A DNA stretch of 22,483 nt from DATGHS01 sp035307785 (lineage in GTDB: Bacteria > Planctomycetota > Planctomycetia > Gemmatales > Gemmataceae). Positions 1 through 8,202 of this stretch are shown here, in pieces; the first letter of the stretch is position 1; every line of letters begins with the position of its first letter. The notes beneath the pieces are model-generated. The model did not search any database. It had not been told where the DNA came from and was given only the letters and a program-made list of their open reading frames with translations. Location: assembly GCA_035307785.1 (NCBI GenBank), contig DATGHS010000373.1, forward strand, positions 1 to 22,483, given 5' to 3'. A program made the translations under genes and the position numbers.

Positions 1-552
1 TCGGAGCACGGCGAATGGCGGCCGGGGCCAGGAGCCGAATTGCTCGAAGCGCTGCGCGATGCCATCGGTTGGCTACCGATCATTGCGGAAGACCTCGGCT
101 TCATCACGCCGCCAGTGGATGCCCTGCGGCAAGAATTCGGCCTGCCGGGAATGCGCATCTTGCAATTCGCGTTTGGCGGAGCCGTGGAGCAGCGCTTCTT
201 GCCGCATCGCTTTGATTCAAATCTGATCGTCTATACCGGCACGCACGATAACGACACGACGAAAGGCTGGTACGAAAAGCTGACACCTGCAGAGCGCGAG
301 AATTACCTTCGTTATGTCCCCGATGCGAAGGCTGATCCGGTTCGTTCACTGGTTCGCCAGGCATGGTCATCCGTGGCCGATTGCGCCATGGTGCCGCTGC
401 AAGACTTGCTCGGGCTGGGCAGCGACGCCCGCATGAACACGCCGGGAACTCCCACTGGCAACTGGCGCTGGCGAATGAGCGAGGGTGATGCGAGGAATGA
501 TGACTGGGTTGGCTGGGTCGCGGAATTGAGCAGCACTTATGAAAGGGCTTAG
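1..552 (+). CDS. malQ: 4-alpha-glucanotransferase (amylomaltase), C-terminal part
   Basis: This is the 3' end of a gene that starts before the window; the reading frame is open from base 1. It encodes about 183 residues of a GH77 4-alpha-glucanotransferase, which transfers alpha-1,4-glucan segments between malto-oligosaccharides in the cytosol during glycogen or maltodextrin metabolism. Diagnostic stretches are AEDLGFITPPVDALR, which carries part of the catalytic region, then GLPGMRILQFAFGG and YTGTHDNDTTKGWYEK, all characteristic of MalQ. The end (DLLGLGSDARMNTPGTPTGNWRWR) also matches the family's C-terminus, so the 3' end looks complete. The stop codon overlaps the first base of a long palindrome that probably ends transcription. 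The family call is secure; the rest of the gene cannot be seen. Confidence 0.93.
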   Translation, partial: SEHGEWRPGPGAELLEALRDAIGWLPIIAEDLGFITPPVDALRQEFGLPGMRILQFAFGGAVEQRFLPHRFDSNLIVYTGTHDNDTTKGWYEKLTPAERENYLRYVPDAKADPVRSLVRQAWSSVADCAMVPLQDLLGLGSDARMNTPGTPTGNWRWRMSEGDARNDDWVGWVAELSSTYERA

Positions 553-620
553 GAGCCGGGAGCGCGAGCGACCGGATGAGAAACCCGGTTTCTCATCCGG
601 TCGCTCGCGCTCCCGGCTCC
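552..620. repeat. Perfect 69-nt palindrome, 34-bp arms, between convergent genes
   Basis: The arms are 552-585 and 587-620, perfect inverted copies separated by a single base (586). The arm begins GGAGCCGGGAGCGCGAGCGA. It lies between the convergent malQ and DUF4337-like genes, and its first base is the last base of the malQ stop codon. RNA from either strand would fold into a very stable hairpin, so a bidirectional terminator role is plausible. There is no clear U-tract on either side. Perfect arms suggest a recent or actively maintained REP-like mobile palindrome rather than an ordinary terminator. Confidence 0.9.
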
Positions 621-635
621 CGTCGCGGCTTGTTT

Positions 636-1943
636 CTACATCTGCGTGTACACATACGCCGCGAAGCTGATCGCCAGCAGGCCGGCCAGCGAGGCCACGC
701 CCCAAAGCAGACTTCCGCGCTTAATCGCCAGCGCCAGCGTCGAGATCGTCACGCCGCCTTGCGCCAGCAGCATCGCATAGAAGAAAAACTTGCTCCGGTC
801 CCGATGCCGGTCCGACTCGTAGCCGCTTTTGCGCACTAGGATCTCGGCTACCGTGGCCGTGGCGCGATTGTAATTCGCTTCTTTGTCATAGCGGCGGGCG
901 GTGTAAGAATCCGACGCCGATTTGTAATCTCGGTACAAGCGGTGGGAATTCTCGCTGGCCGCCCGTTGCGACCGGCTCAGAGACGCGGCGGCGGTCCGGA
1001 CTTCCTTCCAGTCGCTGTCCTGCTCCGCGGCTTCCGGCAGGCTTTGCATGAAAACCTGACCGTCGCGCTCGAATTCGCCCGCGATTTCAAGCTGCTTCTC
1101 GACCAGCCGATCGATCGCCTCAAATTGGCTCCGAAATTTGTCGCACTCCTGCTCGAAATTGCGCGAGTTGTAAAGCGCATTTGTATATACGATCTTGATG
1201 GCCTCTTCGCTCAGGTGCCGCATGTCGTTGACGGTGTCTTCATCCAGTTTTCGAGCAGCGATATCGTTGTAGGCCTGCTCAATGCGCTGCACCTCGCTGG
1301 AGTTGACAACACCTTGCGTCAGCTTCCGATCCGTGACTGTCGGCAGTTGGGCTTTCCTGTCCTTGGCACTGAGCAATGCGAATGCCGATGCGGGCGATTG
1401 GGCTTCGCTGGCGTCTTTGGTCGAGACAGCTTGTCCGAAAAGTGTATCCACAGCCATGCGAAGCTTTTCGAGTTCGGCGTGCAACGCAGCGAGCGAATTG
1501 ATGAGCGCTTCGGCCTGGCTTTGCAATGCGCCATTAGGTGGTTTGCTCAGCCGGCCGATCAATTCCGGCAGGCGCTTCGCGTCTTTCTCAGCAGCCGCCA
1601 ACTCCTCGGCCAGGCGTTTCAGGGTAAATCGAAGCGCTTTCTCATCCACCGGGCCCGCGTCCGACGCCGCGCGCAGCATCACGGCTTGCAATTCCATGTT
1701 CTGGCTGCGCAGTTTCTTGGCCTGGAAGAAGTTCCACTCGTCGCTGGCCTTCGATTGATGCTGGGCGGCCAGCGAGCGGTGAAATTGCGCCTGCGTCATC
1801 TCGCTCGACGACAAACCGGCGAGAACGGTCGCGATTACGGTTAGCCCCACTGGCATGGACGAGAGCAACCGCTCCCATAGACTTTTGGGCTTCTCCTGTT
1901 TGGCGGCTGCGCTTCCGGCAGACTCGGAGGATGCGCTGGACAT
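636..1943 (-). CDS. DUF4337-like membrane protein with coiled-coil centre
   Basis: A 435-residue protein of unknown function. Near the N-terminus (about residues 22-50) is a hydrophobic stretch, SLWERLLSSMPVGLTVIATV. It is followed by SKASDEWNFFQAKKLRSQ, which resembles the 'QASDQWAYYQAK' signature of DUF4337 proteins. The middle (about 90-350) is charged and rich in Ala, Glu, Lys and Gln, and likely helical or coiled-coil. The C-terminus has two membrane segments (about 383-405 and 410-432). The topology fits an inner-membrane protein with a long helical domain outside the bilayer. The ATG at 1943 is preceded by GGGAG with 6-nt spacing. It lies 28 nt downstream of the prolyl oligopeptidase gene on the same strand, so the two may be cotranscribed. 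The domain assignment rests on motif resemblance only; no function is claimed. Confidence 0.8.
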   Translation of the reverse strand: MSSASSESAGSAAAKQEKPKSLWERLLSSMPVGLTVIATVLAGLSSSEMTQAQFHRSLAAQHQSKASDEWNFFQAKKLRSQNMELQAVMLRAASDAGPVDEKALRFTLKRLAEELAAAEKDAKRLPELIGRLSKPPNGALQSQAEALINSLAALHAELEKLRMAVDTLFGQAVSTKDASEAQSPASAFALLSAKDRKAQLPTVTDRKLTQGVVNSSEVQRIEQAYNDIAARKLDEDTVNDMRHLSEEAIKIVYTNALYNSRNFEQECDKFRSQFEAIDRLVEKQLEIAGEFERDGQVFMQSLPEAAEQDSDWKEVRTAAASLSRSQRAASENSHRLYRDYKSASDSYTARRYDKEANYNRATATVAEILVRKSGYESDRHRDRSKFFFYAMLLAQGGVTISTLALAIKRGSLLWGVASLAGLLAISFAAYVYTQM

Positions 1944-1971
1944 GCGTGTCTCCCTTGCTGGCGCGGCGGGC

Positions 1972-4113
1972 TCACTGCGCCGACACGTTCATCTTCAAAT
2001 TCTTGACGAGAAATGCCCACTCGTCCGACACTTCTTCGATGCGCTTGCCGGTCGGCTTACCGGCGCCGTGGCCGGCGCGGGTTTCGATGCGAATGAGCAC
2101 CGGCGCACTGCCGGCCTGGTTGGCTTGCAGCGCGGCCGCGAATTTGAAACTGTGGCCGGGAACCACGCGATCATCGGTGTCGGCCGTGGTGACCAGCGTG
2201 GCGGGATACTTTTGCGGGCCATGCCGCAGCAGCGCGTGGTAAGGCGAGTAGGTGTAGAGCGACAAGAAACCCTGAGGATCGTCGGACGAACCGTAATCAT
2301 CGGTCCAGAAGCGGCCGGCGGTGAATTTGTGGAAGCGCAGCATGTCCATTACACCGACGCCCGGCAGGCAAGCGCCGTACAAATCCGGCCGCTGGGTCAT
2401 GCAAGCGCCCACAAGCAACCCACCATTGCTGCGGCCCTGAATGGCGAGCTTTTCCTTGCTCGTGTAGCGTTCCTTGATGAGGTATTCCGCCGCGGCAATG
2501 AAATCGTCGAACACGTTTTGCTTCTGGTGCTTGGTGCCGGCCTTGTGCCATTCCTGCCCGTATTCACCGCCGCCGCGGAGATTGGCTTGAGCATATACAC
2601 CGCCCATTTCCAGCCACGCAATTCGCTCGGGCCGAAAGTCGGGGACAATGGGGATGTCAAACCCGCCATAACCGTAGAGCAGCAGGGGGTTCGAGCCGTC
2701 GAGCTTCAGCCCGCGCTTGGCCGTGATAAACAAGGGAATCTTGGTGCCGTCGCGGCTCGGATAGAATTCCTGGTGAACCTCGTAGTCGTCAGGGTTGAAT
2801 TTGACCTTCGGAGCGCCAAAGACGGAGGTCATTTTTCCGGTTAACAAATCATACCGGTGCACTTGCGGCGGCGCGGCGAAGCTGGAAAACGTAAAGAACG
2901 TTTCAGTATCCGTTCGCTTGCCGCCGAAACCACTGACGCTACCAAGCCCGGGAGTATGCAACTCGCGCAAGAAAGTGCCATCCGGCGCAAAGAATTTGAC
3001 TTGGGAGTGAGCGTCCTTCAGATAGTGTGCAATAAATTGGTTGCCCACCAGCGAAACGTGCTGCAAGTTGTCCTTCGCTTCGGGAACGATTTCCTTCCAA
3101 TTCGAGCGCTCTGGCCTGCGAATGTCGATGGCGATGACCCGGCCGCGCGGGGCCTTAAAGTCGGTCTTAAACCAGAAGATCGGCCCATCGTTGTCGATGA
3201 AACTGTATTCGTTGTCGAAATCGTCCACGAGGTCAATGAACGTGCCGAATGGCTCGCTCAAATCCTTGTACAAGATTCGGTATCGGGCATCGGTCCCTTT
3301 GTGAACAGTGATGATGAGGTAACGGCCGTCGTCGGTCATGCCCGGCGAGAATCCCCATTCCGGCTGGTCCGGCCGCTTATACACCAGCACGTCTTCACTT
3401 TGCGCGGTGCCGACGCGATGGTAATAAACCATCATGTTGAAGGTGAGGTTTTGAAATTCCTCGCCCGGTCTGGGCTGGGGATAGCGAACGTAGAAAATGC
3501 CTTTGCCGTCTTTGCTCCACACACCGCTGCCGTATTTGATCCAGCGGATTTCGTCTGCGAGGGGCTTGCCGCTAGCCACATCCAGGATCTTCCAGGTTTG
3601 CCAATCGCTGCCAGCTTCCGCCACGCCATAGGCGAGGAAGCGGCCATCGTCGCTCTCATTCATGCCGCTAAGGGCCACGGTGCCGTCTTTCGACATCCTG
3701 TTGGGATCAAGCAGCACCCGCGGTTTCCCGTTGAGGCCTTCCCGAACATACACCACGGATTGGTTTTGCAAACCATCGTTTTTCGAATAGAAATAGCGGC
3801 CGGCGGCTTTGGATGGCGTGCTATAGCGCTCGTAATTCCAGAGTTCAGTAAGCCGTTTCTTGATCGCTTCGCGCTCTGGAATCTGTTCGAGATAGGCAAA
3901 GGTGACTTTGTTCTCGGCCTCGACCCATTTGCGCACATCGTCGTCTTTGCGCACATCCTCTTCCAGCCAGCGATAGGGATCGGCCACCTTGGTGCCGTGA
4001 TAGGTGTCTACATGGTTGATGCGCCGAGTTTGCGGATAGTGGATAGGCTCGTCGGCGAAGGTGACGCCCGCGATGAGCGCGGTAAATACGAACGCGGCGA
4101 GAGCAGATTTCAT
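1972..4113 (-). CDS. Prolyl oligopeptidase (peptidase family S9A), exported
   Basis: A 713-residue serine peptidase that cleaves short peptides after proline. The frame is open upstream to 4239, but I choose the ATG at 4113. There the protein begins with a classical signal peptide (MKSALAAFVFTALIAGVTFA, cleavage near residue 20), whereas the 42-residue extension has no family character. The mature N-terminus (IHYPQTRRINHVDTYHGTKV, then DPYRWLE) is typical of S9A. Residues about 75-430 form the beta-propeller and the rest the alpha/beta-hydrolase domain. The catalytic triad is visible: Ser562 in GRSNGG, Asp647 in TADTDDRVVPGHS and His682 in RAGHGAGK, close to the positions in the mammalian enzyme. 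It is therefore likely active, in the periplasm. A GGAG ribosome-binding site lies upstream of 4113. Confidence 0.95.
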   Translation of the reverse strand: MKSALAAFVFTALIAGVTFADEPIHYPQTRRINHVDTYHGTKVADPYRWLEEDVRKDDDVRKWVEAENKVTFAYLEQIPEREAIKKRLTELWNYERYSTPSKAAGRYFYSKNDGLQNQSVVYVREGLNGKPRVLLDPNRMSKDGTVALSGMNESDDGRFLAYGVAEAGSDWQTWKILDVASGKPLADEIRWIKYGSGVWSKDGKGIFYVRYPQPRPGEEFQNLTFNMMVYYHRVGTAQSEDVLVYKRPDQPEWGFSPGMTDDGRYLIITVHKGTDARYRILYKDLSEPFGTFIDLVDDFDNEYSFIDNDGPIFWFKTDFKAPRGRVIAIDIRRPERSNWKEIVPEAKDNLQHVSLVGNQFIAHYLKDAHSQVKFFAPDGTFLRELHTPGLGSVSGFGGKRTDTETFFTFSSFAAPPQVHRYDLLTGKMTSVFGAPKVKFNPDDYEVHQEFYPSRDGTKIPLFITAKRGLKLDGSNPLLLYGYGGFDIPIVPDFRPERIAWLEMGGVYAQANLRGGGEYGQEWHKAGTKHQKQNVFDDFIAAAEYLIKERYTSKEKLAIQGRSNGGLLVGACMTQRPDLYGACLPGVGVMDMLRFHKFTAGRFWTDDYGSSDDPQGFLSLYTYSPYHALLRHGPQKYPATLVTTADTDDRVVPGHSFKFAAALQANQAGSAPVLIRIETRAGHGAGKPTGKRIEEVSDEWAFLVKNLKMNVSAQ

Positions 4114-4293
4114 GGCGAAGCTCCGGATCGAGAGCGAGAACGGTTCGCAGACAGGATACGGGAAGCAGCCGGCATTGGCCGCTTCAGTGCCAGCAGGCGA
4201 CGCACGTGATTTGGTTACGAATAGGTCATTTTCTTGCACGAAATTCCGGTGTTCGCGCCACTATTATAGGAAAGGCCTTGTGGAGACTTTCCT

Positions 4294-6498
4294 ATGCGAC
4301 TCACTTTGCGAACCTTGCTGGCATATTTGGACGATACACTCGACCCCGCCGAGGCGCGGGACATCGGCCTCAAAGTGGCCGAAAGCCCAGTGGCACATGA
4401 ACTTGTGGAACGAATTCGCAAGGTCACGCGCCGCCGCAGCCTCGCTAACCCGGCGATCCACGGCGACGCCACCAAGCTCGATCCGAACACGGTGGCGGAA
4501 TATCTCAGTGATAAGCTGCCGCCCGAGCAGGTCGAAGAAGTAGAGCAAATCTGCCTCGAGCAGGACGTTTACTTAGCCGAAGTCGCGGCCTGCCATCAGA
4601 TTCTCACCCTGCTCCTCACCGAGCATGCCCGCGTGCCGCCGACGGCACGGCAGCGCATGTATCGGCTCGTGAAGGGGCCGGAGTCCATTCCCAACCGTCG
4701 GCCGCCCATGCCGGTGGACCGCCAGCCGGCGGATCCGGATGCGACGGTGGACGACGCTCCCATTCGCTGGCCGTGGTATCTCGCTGCGCTCGCGGTGTGC
4801 TTGATGGGGCTCGCTGTGACCATCTGGCTGGCGCTGCCACATCTTTCTGGTTCCAATAAGGTTGAGTCCGGAACAAGTGTCGTCCAGAAGCCGCCGGTGA
4901 ACCAACCCGATGCGGCGCTGCCAGCGGTGCCGGCTGTGACGCCAAAGACGACGCCAACCAATCCGGTTACGCCAAAGCCGGACACGCCAAAAGTAGACGC
5001 GCCGTTGCCCGGTCCCCTGCCCGTTCGAGAAATACCGGCAGGCGATGCAGATAAGAAGGCTGCAGTCGGAAAGAAAGATCCTCCGAAGCCGGACCCAGTC
5101 ATCATTGCGCCGAAAAAACCGATCGACAAAGCGCCTAAGGATGTGCCTTCCACCGACCGGCGTGAAGCCGGCCAATTCATTACGGCGAACGCCGTCTTGC
5201 TGCGCCGGGCCGCCGGAACCAAGGAGCGCTGGCAGCGCGTGTCGAAGGACGCGAAAGTATTCACGAACGAACAATTAATGAGCCTGCCCGGTTATCGCAG
5301 CGAACTGAAGCTCGACCACGGCATTGCGCTATTCCTGTGGGGTCAGGTGCCGGAATTCATCGGCCCGCCGACGCTTGAAAGCGTCGCGACCCTGCACGTG
5401 CCTCCTGCCGGCTACCAAATGGAGATTACCCTCGACCATGGCCGGTTGCTGATTGCCAACGCCGGCGGCGACGATGCCGTGAAGGTTCGCTTGCGCTTCC
5501 GCGATCAAACCTGGAACCTGACGCTGTTCGAGAATGCCGAAGTTATCGTCGATTTGACCGTGGGCTACACGGGCGACATCCGCTTCAGCAAACGGCCCGG
5601 CGGCGAGGAGCCTTTCGCGGCGACGTTTTTGGGAATTCGCAAAGGCCGCATGGCACTGCAAATTGGCTTCCAACCGCCCATCGAAATGTTCGCTCCTTTT
5701 ATGTCTCCTTACCTTGGGCTCGATTCCAACAACTGGATCAATTCATTCGCACGTCAGCCTGGAGTGGCGCTGTTCAACTGGGATAACAAAGGAAAAGCGC
5801 CCACAAAACCGCTTCGAATAGCGGACGTGCCACCGCAATGGCGCTTCCAACTTCCGCCGGTGTCGCAATACCGCGAAATGGCTGCCGAAATGCAGAAGGC
5901 GCTCGATGATTTTGCCAAGCAATTGAATGCGCGCAAGGATGTTGACGTGAGCTTGGGCCTCAGCGAAGCATTGAGTGACCCCAGGCCCACCATGCAGCGC
6001 GTCGGCGCCTTTGGCCTGGGCGCGATCGACATGATTGGGCCCGTGGTTGATGCGCTGGACGACGATATGCGGCCAATCGTGCGGGCGACCGCTGTGCGAG
6101 CGCTGCAGCACTGGATAGGTCGCGAACCGGGAAATGACTTGGTGCTTTATCAGGTTCTGTTGAAAAAACGTTACAACGAGTTGCAGGCCGACCTGTACAT
6201 GCAGTTGCTGCACGGCCTGGCCGAAGCAGACCTTTCCAATCCGGAAATGTATCAGAACCTCTTGTCCTGGCTGAACAGCGAAAAACTGCCCGTGCGGGAG
6301 CTGGCGTTGTTTTATCTGAAGGCCCTGGATCCGGATGGCTTTGTTCAATCGAAGTACGACCCCATGGCCGATGCCGATACGCGCGAGGCTGCAATAGCCC
6401 GCTGGCGCAAACACATCCCCGTCGGCAAGCTGCCGCCGAAGCCCGCCAACCCGGCGAAGCAACCCAACATGCCGAAGCTTGGAAATGGCCAGAAATGA
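4294..6498 (+). CDS. Membrane-anchored protein of unknown function with anti-sigma-like N-terminus
   Basis: A 734-residue protein I cannot assign to a named family. GGAG 8 nt before the ATG supports the start. The N-terminal ~110 residues are cytosolic and helical (MRLTLRTLLAYLDDTLDPAE..., then TVAEYLSDKLPPEQVEEVE). They have the spacing and acidic character of anti-sigma-factor N-terminal domains but lack a Cys/His zinc motif. One membrane segment (WYLAALAVCLMGLAVTIWLA, about 163-185) follows. Next comes a long Pro/Lys/Asp-rich linker (about 190-285), then a beta-rich region (about 285-490) resembling FecR-type carbohydrate- or ligand-binding repeats. The C-terminus (about 540-700) is helical and looks HEAT-like (FGLGAIDMIGPVVDALDDDM, VRATAVRALQHW). 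The architecture suggests envelope sensing or anchoring; this is inference only. Confidence 0.85.
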   Translation: MRLTLRTLLAYLDDTLDPAEARDIGLKVAESPVAHELVERIRKVTRRRSLANPAIHGDATKLDPNTVAEYLSDKLPPEQVEEVEQICLEQDVYLAEVAACHQILTLLLTEHARVPPTARQRMYRLVKGPESIPNRRPPMPVDRQPADPDATVDDAPIRWPWYLAALAVCLMGLAVTIWLALPHLSGSNKVESGTSVVQKPPVNQPDAALPAVPAVTPKTTPTNPVTPKPDTPKVDAPLPGPLPVREIPAGDADKKAAVGKKDPPKPDPVIIAPKKPIDKAPKDVPSTDRREAGQFITANAVLLRRAAGTKERWQRVSKDAKVFTNEQLMSLPGYRSELKLDHGIALFLWGQVPEFIGPPTLESVATLHVPPAGYQMEITLDHGRLLIANAGGDDAVKVRLRFRDQTWNLTLFENAEVIVDLTVGYTGDIRFSKRPGGEEPFAATFLGIRKGRMALQIGFQPPIEMFAPFMSPYLGLDSNNWINSFARQPGVALFNWDNKGKAPTKPLRIADVPPQWRFQLPPVSQYREMAAEMQKALDDFAKQLNARKDVDVSLGLSEALSDPRPTMQRVGAFGLGAIDMIGPVVDALDDDMRPIVRATAVRALQHWIGREPGNDLVLYQVLLKKRYNELQADLYMQLLHGLAEADLSNPEMYQNLLSWLNSEKLPVRELALFYLKALDPDGFVQSKYDPMADADTREAAIARWRKHIPVGKLPPKPANPAKQPNMPKLGNGQK

Positions 6499-6564
6499 GC
6501 GGCCACGGTTGCTCTTGCATGAACCCGGCTGCCCGCTAGGATACGTATTCGAGGGCAACCGCCC

Positions 6565-6636
6565 GCCGATGTAGCTCAACGGCAGAGCACCGCTTTCGTA
6601 AAGCGGGGGTTGTGGGTTCAAATCCCACCATCGGCT
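6565..6636 (+). tRNA. tRNA-Thr (anticodon CGU)
   Basis: A full cloverleaf can be drawn by eye. The acceptor stem is GCCGATG (6565-6571) with CATCGGC (6629-6635), discriminator T6636. The D-arm is GCTC-AACGGCA-GAGC. The anticodon stem is CCGCT/AGCGG around loop TTCGTAA, giving anticodon CGT at 6597-6599. The variable loop has 5 nt, and the T-arm is GTGGG-TTCAAAT-CCCAC. The anticodon CGU decodes the threonine codon ACG. CCA is not encoded; TTT follows. The gene stands alone between two protein genes on the same strand. Confidence 0.97.
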
Positions 6637-6761
6637 TTGGACTTACGTCAATTCGATCCCGCCATTTTTTGCTAGCGCGGCATTTCCAAGCATGACTGCT
6701 CGCCACTTGTTCGAATTAAGTGCTATGCTTTCGTGACGCCCCTAATTCGAAGGGTACTGCC

Positions 6762-6959
6762 GTGTTTGTTGTCGATTGTGCTAACTGCGGGAAACCAATG
6801 CGCTTGCCGCACGAAGCCGCCGGCAAGGTGGTACGCTGTGTGAATTGCCAAGTGGCGATCCTGTTGCCGACATTGCCGCACAAAGAGCCTGACTATTCGA
6901 GCAACGGGCAGACGACAGCCCTCGGCCCGGTACAAGCAATTCCGCGAGCACAAGACTAA
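6762..6959 (+). CDS. Small zinc-ribbon protein
   Basis: A 65-residue protein beginning VFVVDCANCGKPMRLPHEAA and continuing GKVVRCVNCQ. The paired CxxC motifs (CANC and CVNC, about 19 residues apart) form a short zinc ribbon of the kind that heads many planctomycete proteins. After the ribbon the chain is polar and disordered with no other domain, so this is either a free-standing ribbon or a trimmed copy of a longer protein. The frame is open back to 6720, but I prefer the GTG at 6762, because the ribbon normally begins within a few residues of the start and a weak AAGGG lies just upstream. The same ribbon class heads the protein at 16586. Function unknown. Confidence 0.65.
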   Translation: MFVVDCANCGKPMRLPHEAAGKVVRCVNCQVAILLPTLPHKEPDYSSNGQTTALGPVQAIPRAQD

Positions 6960-7038
6960 GCTATCATCGCCACCACCTGGCACTGGCGCGGCATCTTATT
7001 CTCTCGCAAAATCTTGCAACTGCTAGCCGGATAGTTCG

Positions 7039-8031
7039 TTACTCTGGTGACGGCCGTAGCACCGCCGCCCCGCGTATTTCGCCTTTTCGCAATCGTTCCA
7101 GCGCATTGTTTGCTTCGACAAGCGGAAAAGTCTCCACCGTCGTACGGACCGGAATCTTTGGCGCCAGTGCTAAGAACTCTTCGCCGTCCTTCCGAGTCAG
7201 ATTGGCCACCGAGCAGATAGTGCGCTCGCCCCACAACAACCGGTAGGGAAACGAAGGAATGTCGCTCATGTGAATGCCGGCGCAAACGACGATTCCGCTT
7301 TTTCGAACCGCCCGCAAAGCTTGGGGTATCAGCGCGCCGACCGGAGCGAAAAGAATCGCGGCGTCGAGTTCTTCCGGCGGCAGCTGATCCGAGTCGCCGG
7401 ACCAAGCAGAACCTAACTCGCGCGCAAATTGCTGACCTTCCGCATCTCCAGGCCGCGTAAATGCATAGACTTCGCGCCCTTGATGCCTTGCGACCTGAAT
7501 GATGATGTGCGCAGCGGCACCAAAGCCATAGAGGCCGAGCCGCCGGCCCTCGCCGGCCATCACCAACGAACGATAGCCGATCAGCCCGGCGCACAGCAGC
7601 GGCGCCGCTTCGGTATCGCCGTATTCATCTGGTAAGGTGAAGGCGAAGCGCTGATCGGCCACGGTATACTGCGCGTAACCGCCGTCGATCTGATAGCCCG
7701 TGAAGCGAGCGCGATCGCACAAGTTTTCGCGTCCGCTTTTGCAGTAGAAGCATTCGCCACAGGTCCAGCCGAGCCACGGCACACCCACGCGCTGGCCGAT
7801 CGCGAAACGCTCGACACGTTCTCCCTTTGCAACGACTGTTCCCACGATTTCATGCCCGGGGACTAACGGCAATTTTGGTTCGCTCAACTCACCATCGGCG
7901 ACGTGCAGGTCGGTGCGACAAACGCCACAAGCGCGCACCTGAAGTACGACCTGATGCGGGCCGGCCCGAGGCATCGGCAGATCGAGTTCCCGAAGCGAAG
8001 TTTGTGCTTTTTCAAGAACCATTGCGCGCAT
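7039..8031 (-). CDS. Zinc-dependent alcohol dehydrogenase (MDR family)
   Basis: A 330-residue medium-chain dehydrogenase/reductase that interconverts alcohols and aldehydes or ketones using NAD(P)H. The catalytic zinc site is visible: Cys in ACGVCRTDLH (about residue 36) and GHE in VPGHEIVG. The structural-zinc lobe has four cysteines in CGECFYCKSGRENLC. The nucleotide-binding fold starts at GLYGFGAAAHIIIQVAR, a variant GxGxxA. Length and layout match the AdhP/AdhA-like zinc alcohol dehydrogenase group. The ATG at 8031 has GAGGTGA just upstream; an in-frame ATG at 8022 is an alternative. It is divergent from the hydrogenase operon across about 120 bp. That placement could reflect shared control or a shared NADP(H) pool, but that is inference. 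The physiological substrate cannot be read from sequence. Confidence 0.92.
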   Translation of the reverse strand: MRAMVLEKAQTSLRELDLPMPRAGPHQVVLQVRACGVCRTDLHVADGELSEPKLPLVPGHEIVGTVVAKGERVERFAIGQRVGVPWLGWTCGECFYCKSGRENLCDRARFTGYQIDGGYAQYTVADQRFAFTLPDEYGDTEAAPLLCAGLIGYRSLVMAGEGRRLGLYGFGAAAHIIIQVARHQGREVYAFTRPGDAEGQQFARELGSAWSGDSDQLPPEELDAAILFAPVGALIPQALRAVRKSGIVVCAGIHMSDIPSFPYRLLWGERTICSVANLTRKDGEEFLALAPKIPVRTTVETFPLVEANNALERLRKGEIRGAAVLRPSPE

Positions 8032-8150
8032 TGTTCACCTCAGTGGGACGCCCATCAAGTGTGGCATTCCCTCTCAATATTCTAATCGTGCTGCTTACGC
8101 CTTTTAGAGATGTCTGGCGAATGCTGGTTCCTCTCCAGAGGAGAAATATA

Positions 8151-8195
8151 ATGTCGATGCTCGAACGATTCGATAACGGTGCCAATACCGCGTGA
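8151..8195 (+). CDS. Possible 14-residue leader ORF before the hydrogenase operon
   Basis: The ORF encodes MSMLERFDNGANTA. It has one of the strongest ribosome-binding sites in the window: GAGGAG at 8138-8143, 7 nt before the ATG. Its stop codon (8193-8195) overlaps the GAGG that serves the hydrogenase beta-subunit gene at 8203. This arrangement fits a leader peptide or translational coupling. There is no run of a single regulatory amino acid and no obvious attenuator hairpin. It could instead be a remnant of a longer gene. Expression is unproven. Confidence 0.35.
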   Translation: MSMLERFDNGANTA

Positions 8196-8202
8196 GGTTT
8201 GG

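Noticed and set aside
942..2844. Plus-strand open frames of about 300 and 329 codons over the DUF4337-like and oligopeptidase genes
   Set aside because: They are shadow frames from high G+C coding sequence on the other strand and show no domain signal.
2857..4209. 450-codon plus-strand open frame opposite the prolyl oligopeptidase
   Set aside because: The minus-strand product has a signal peptide and a complete catalytic triad; the plus-strand frame has no family motif.
4114..4239. 42-codon N-terminal extension of the prolyl oligopeptidase
   Set aside because: The signal peptide begins at the internal ATG 4113, and an export signal would not work behind this extension.
8032..8150. Possible sigma-54 promoter before the hydrogenase operon
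   Set aside because: TGGCATT and CTGGCGA occur, but neither has a GC-type -12 element at the right distance.
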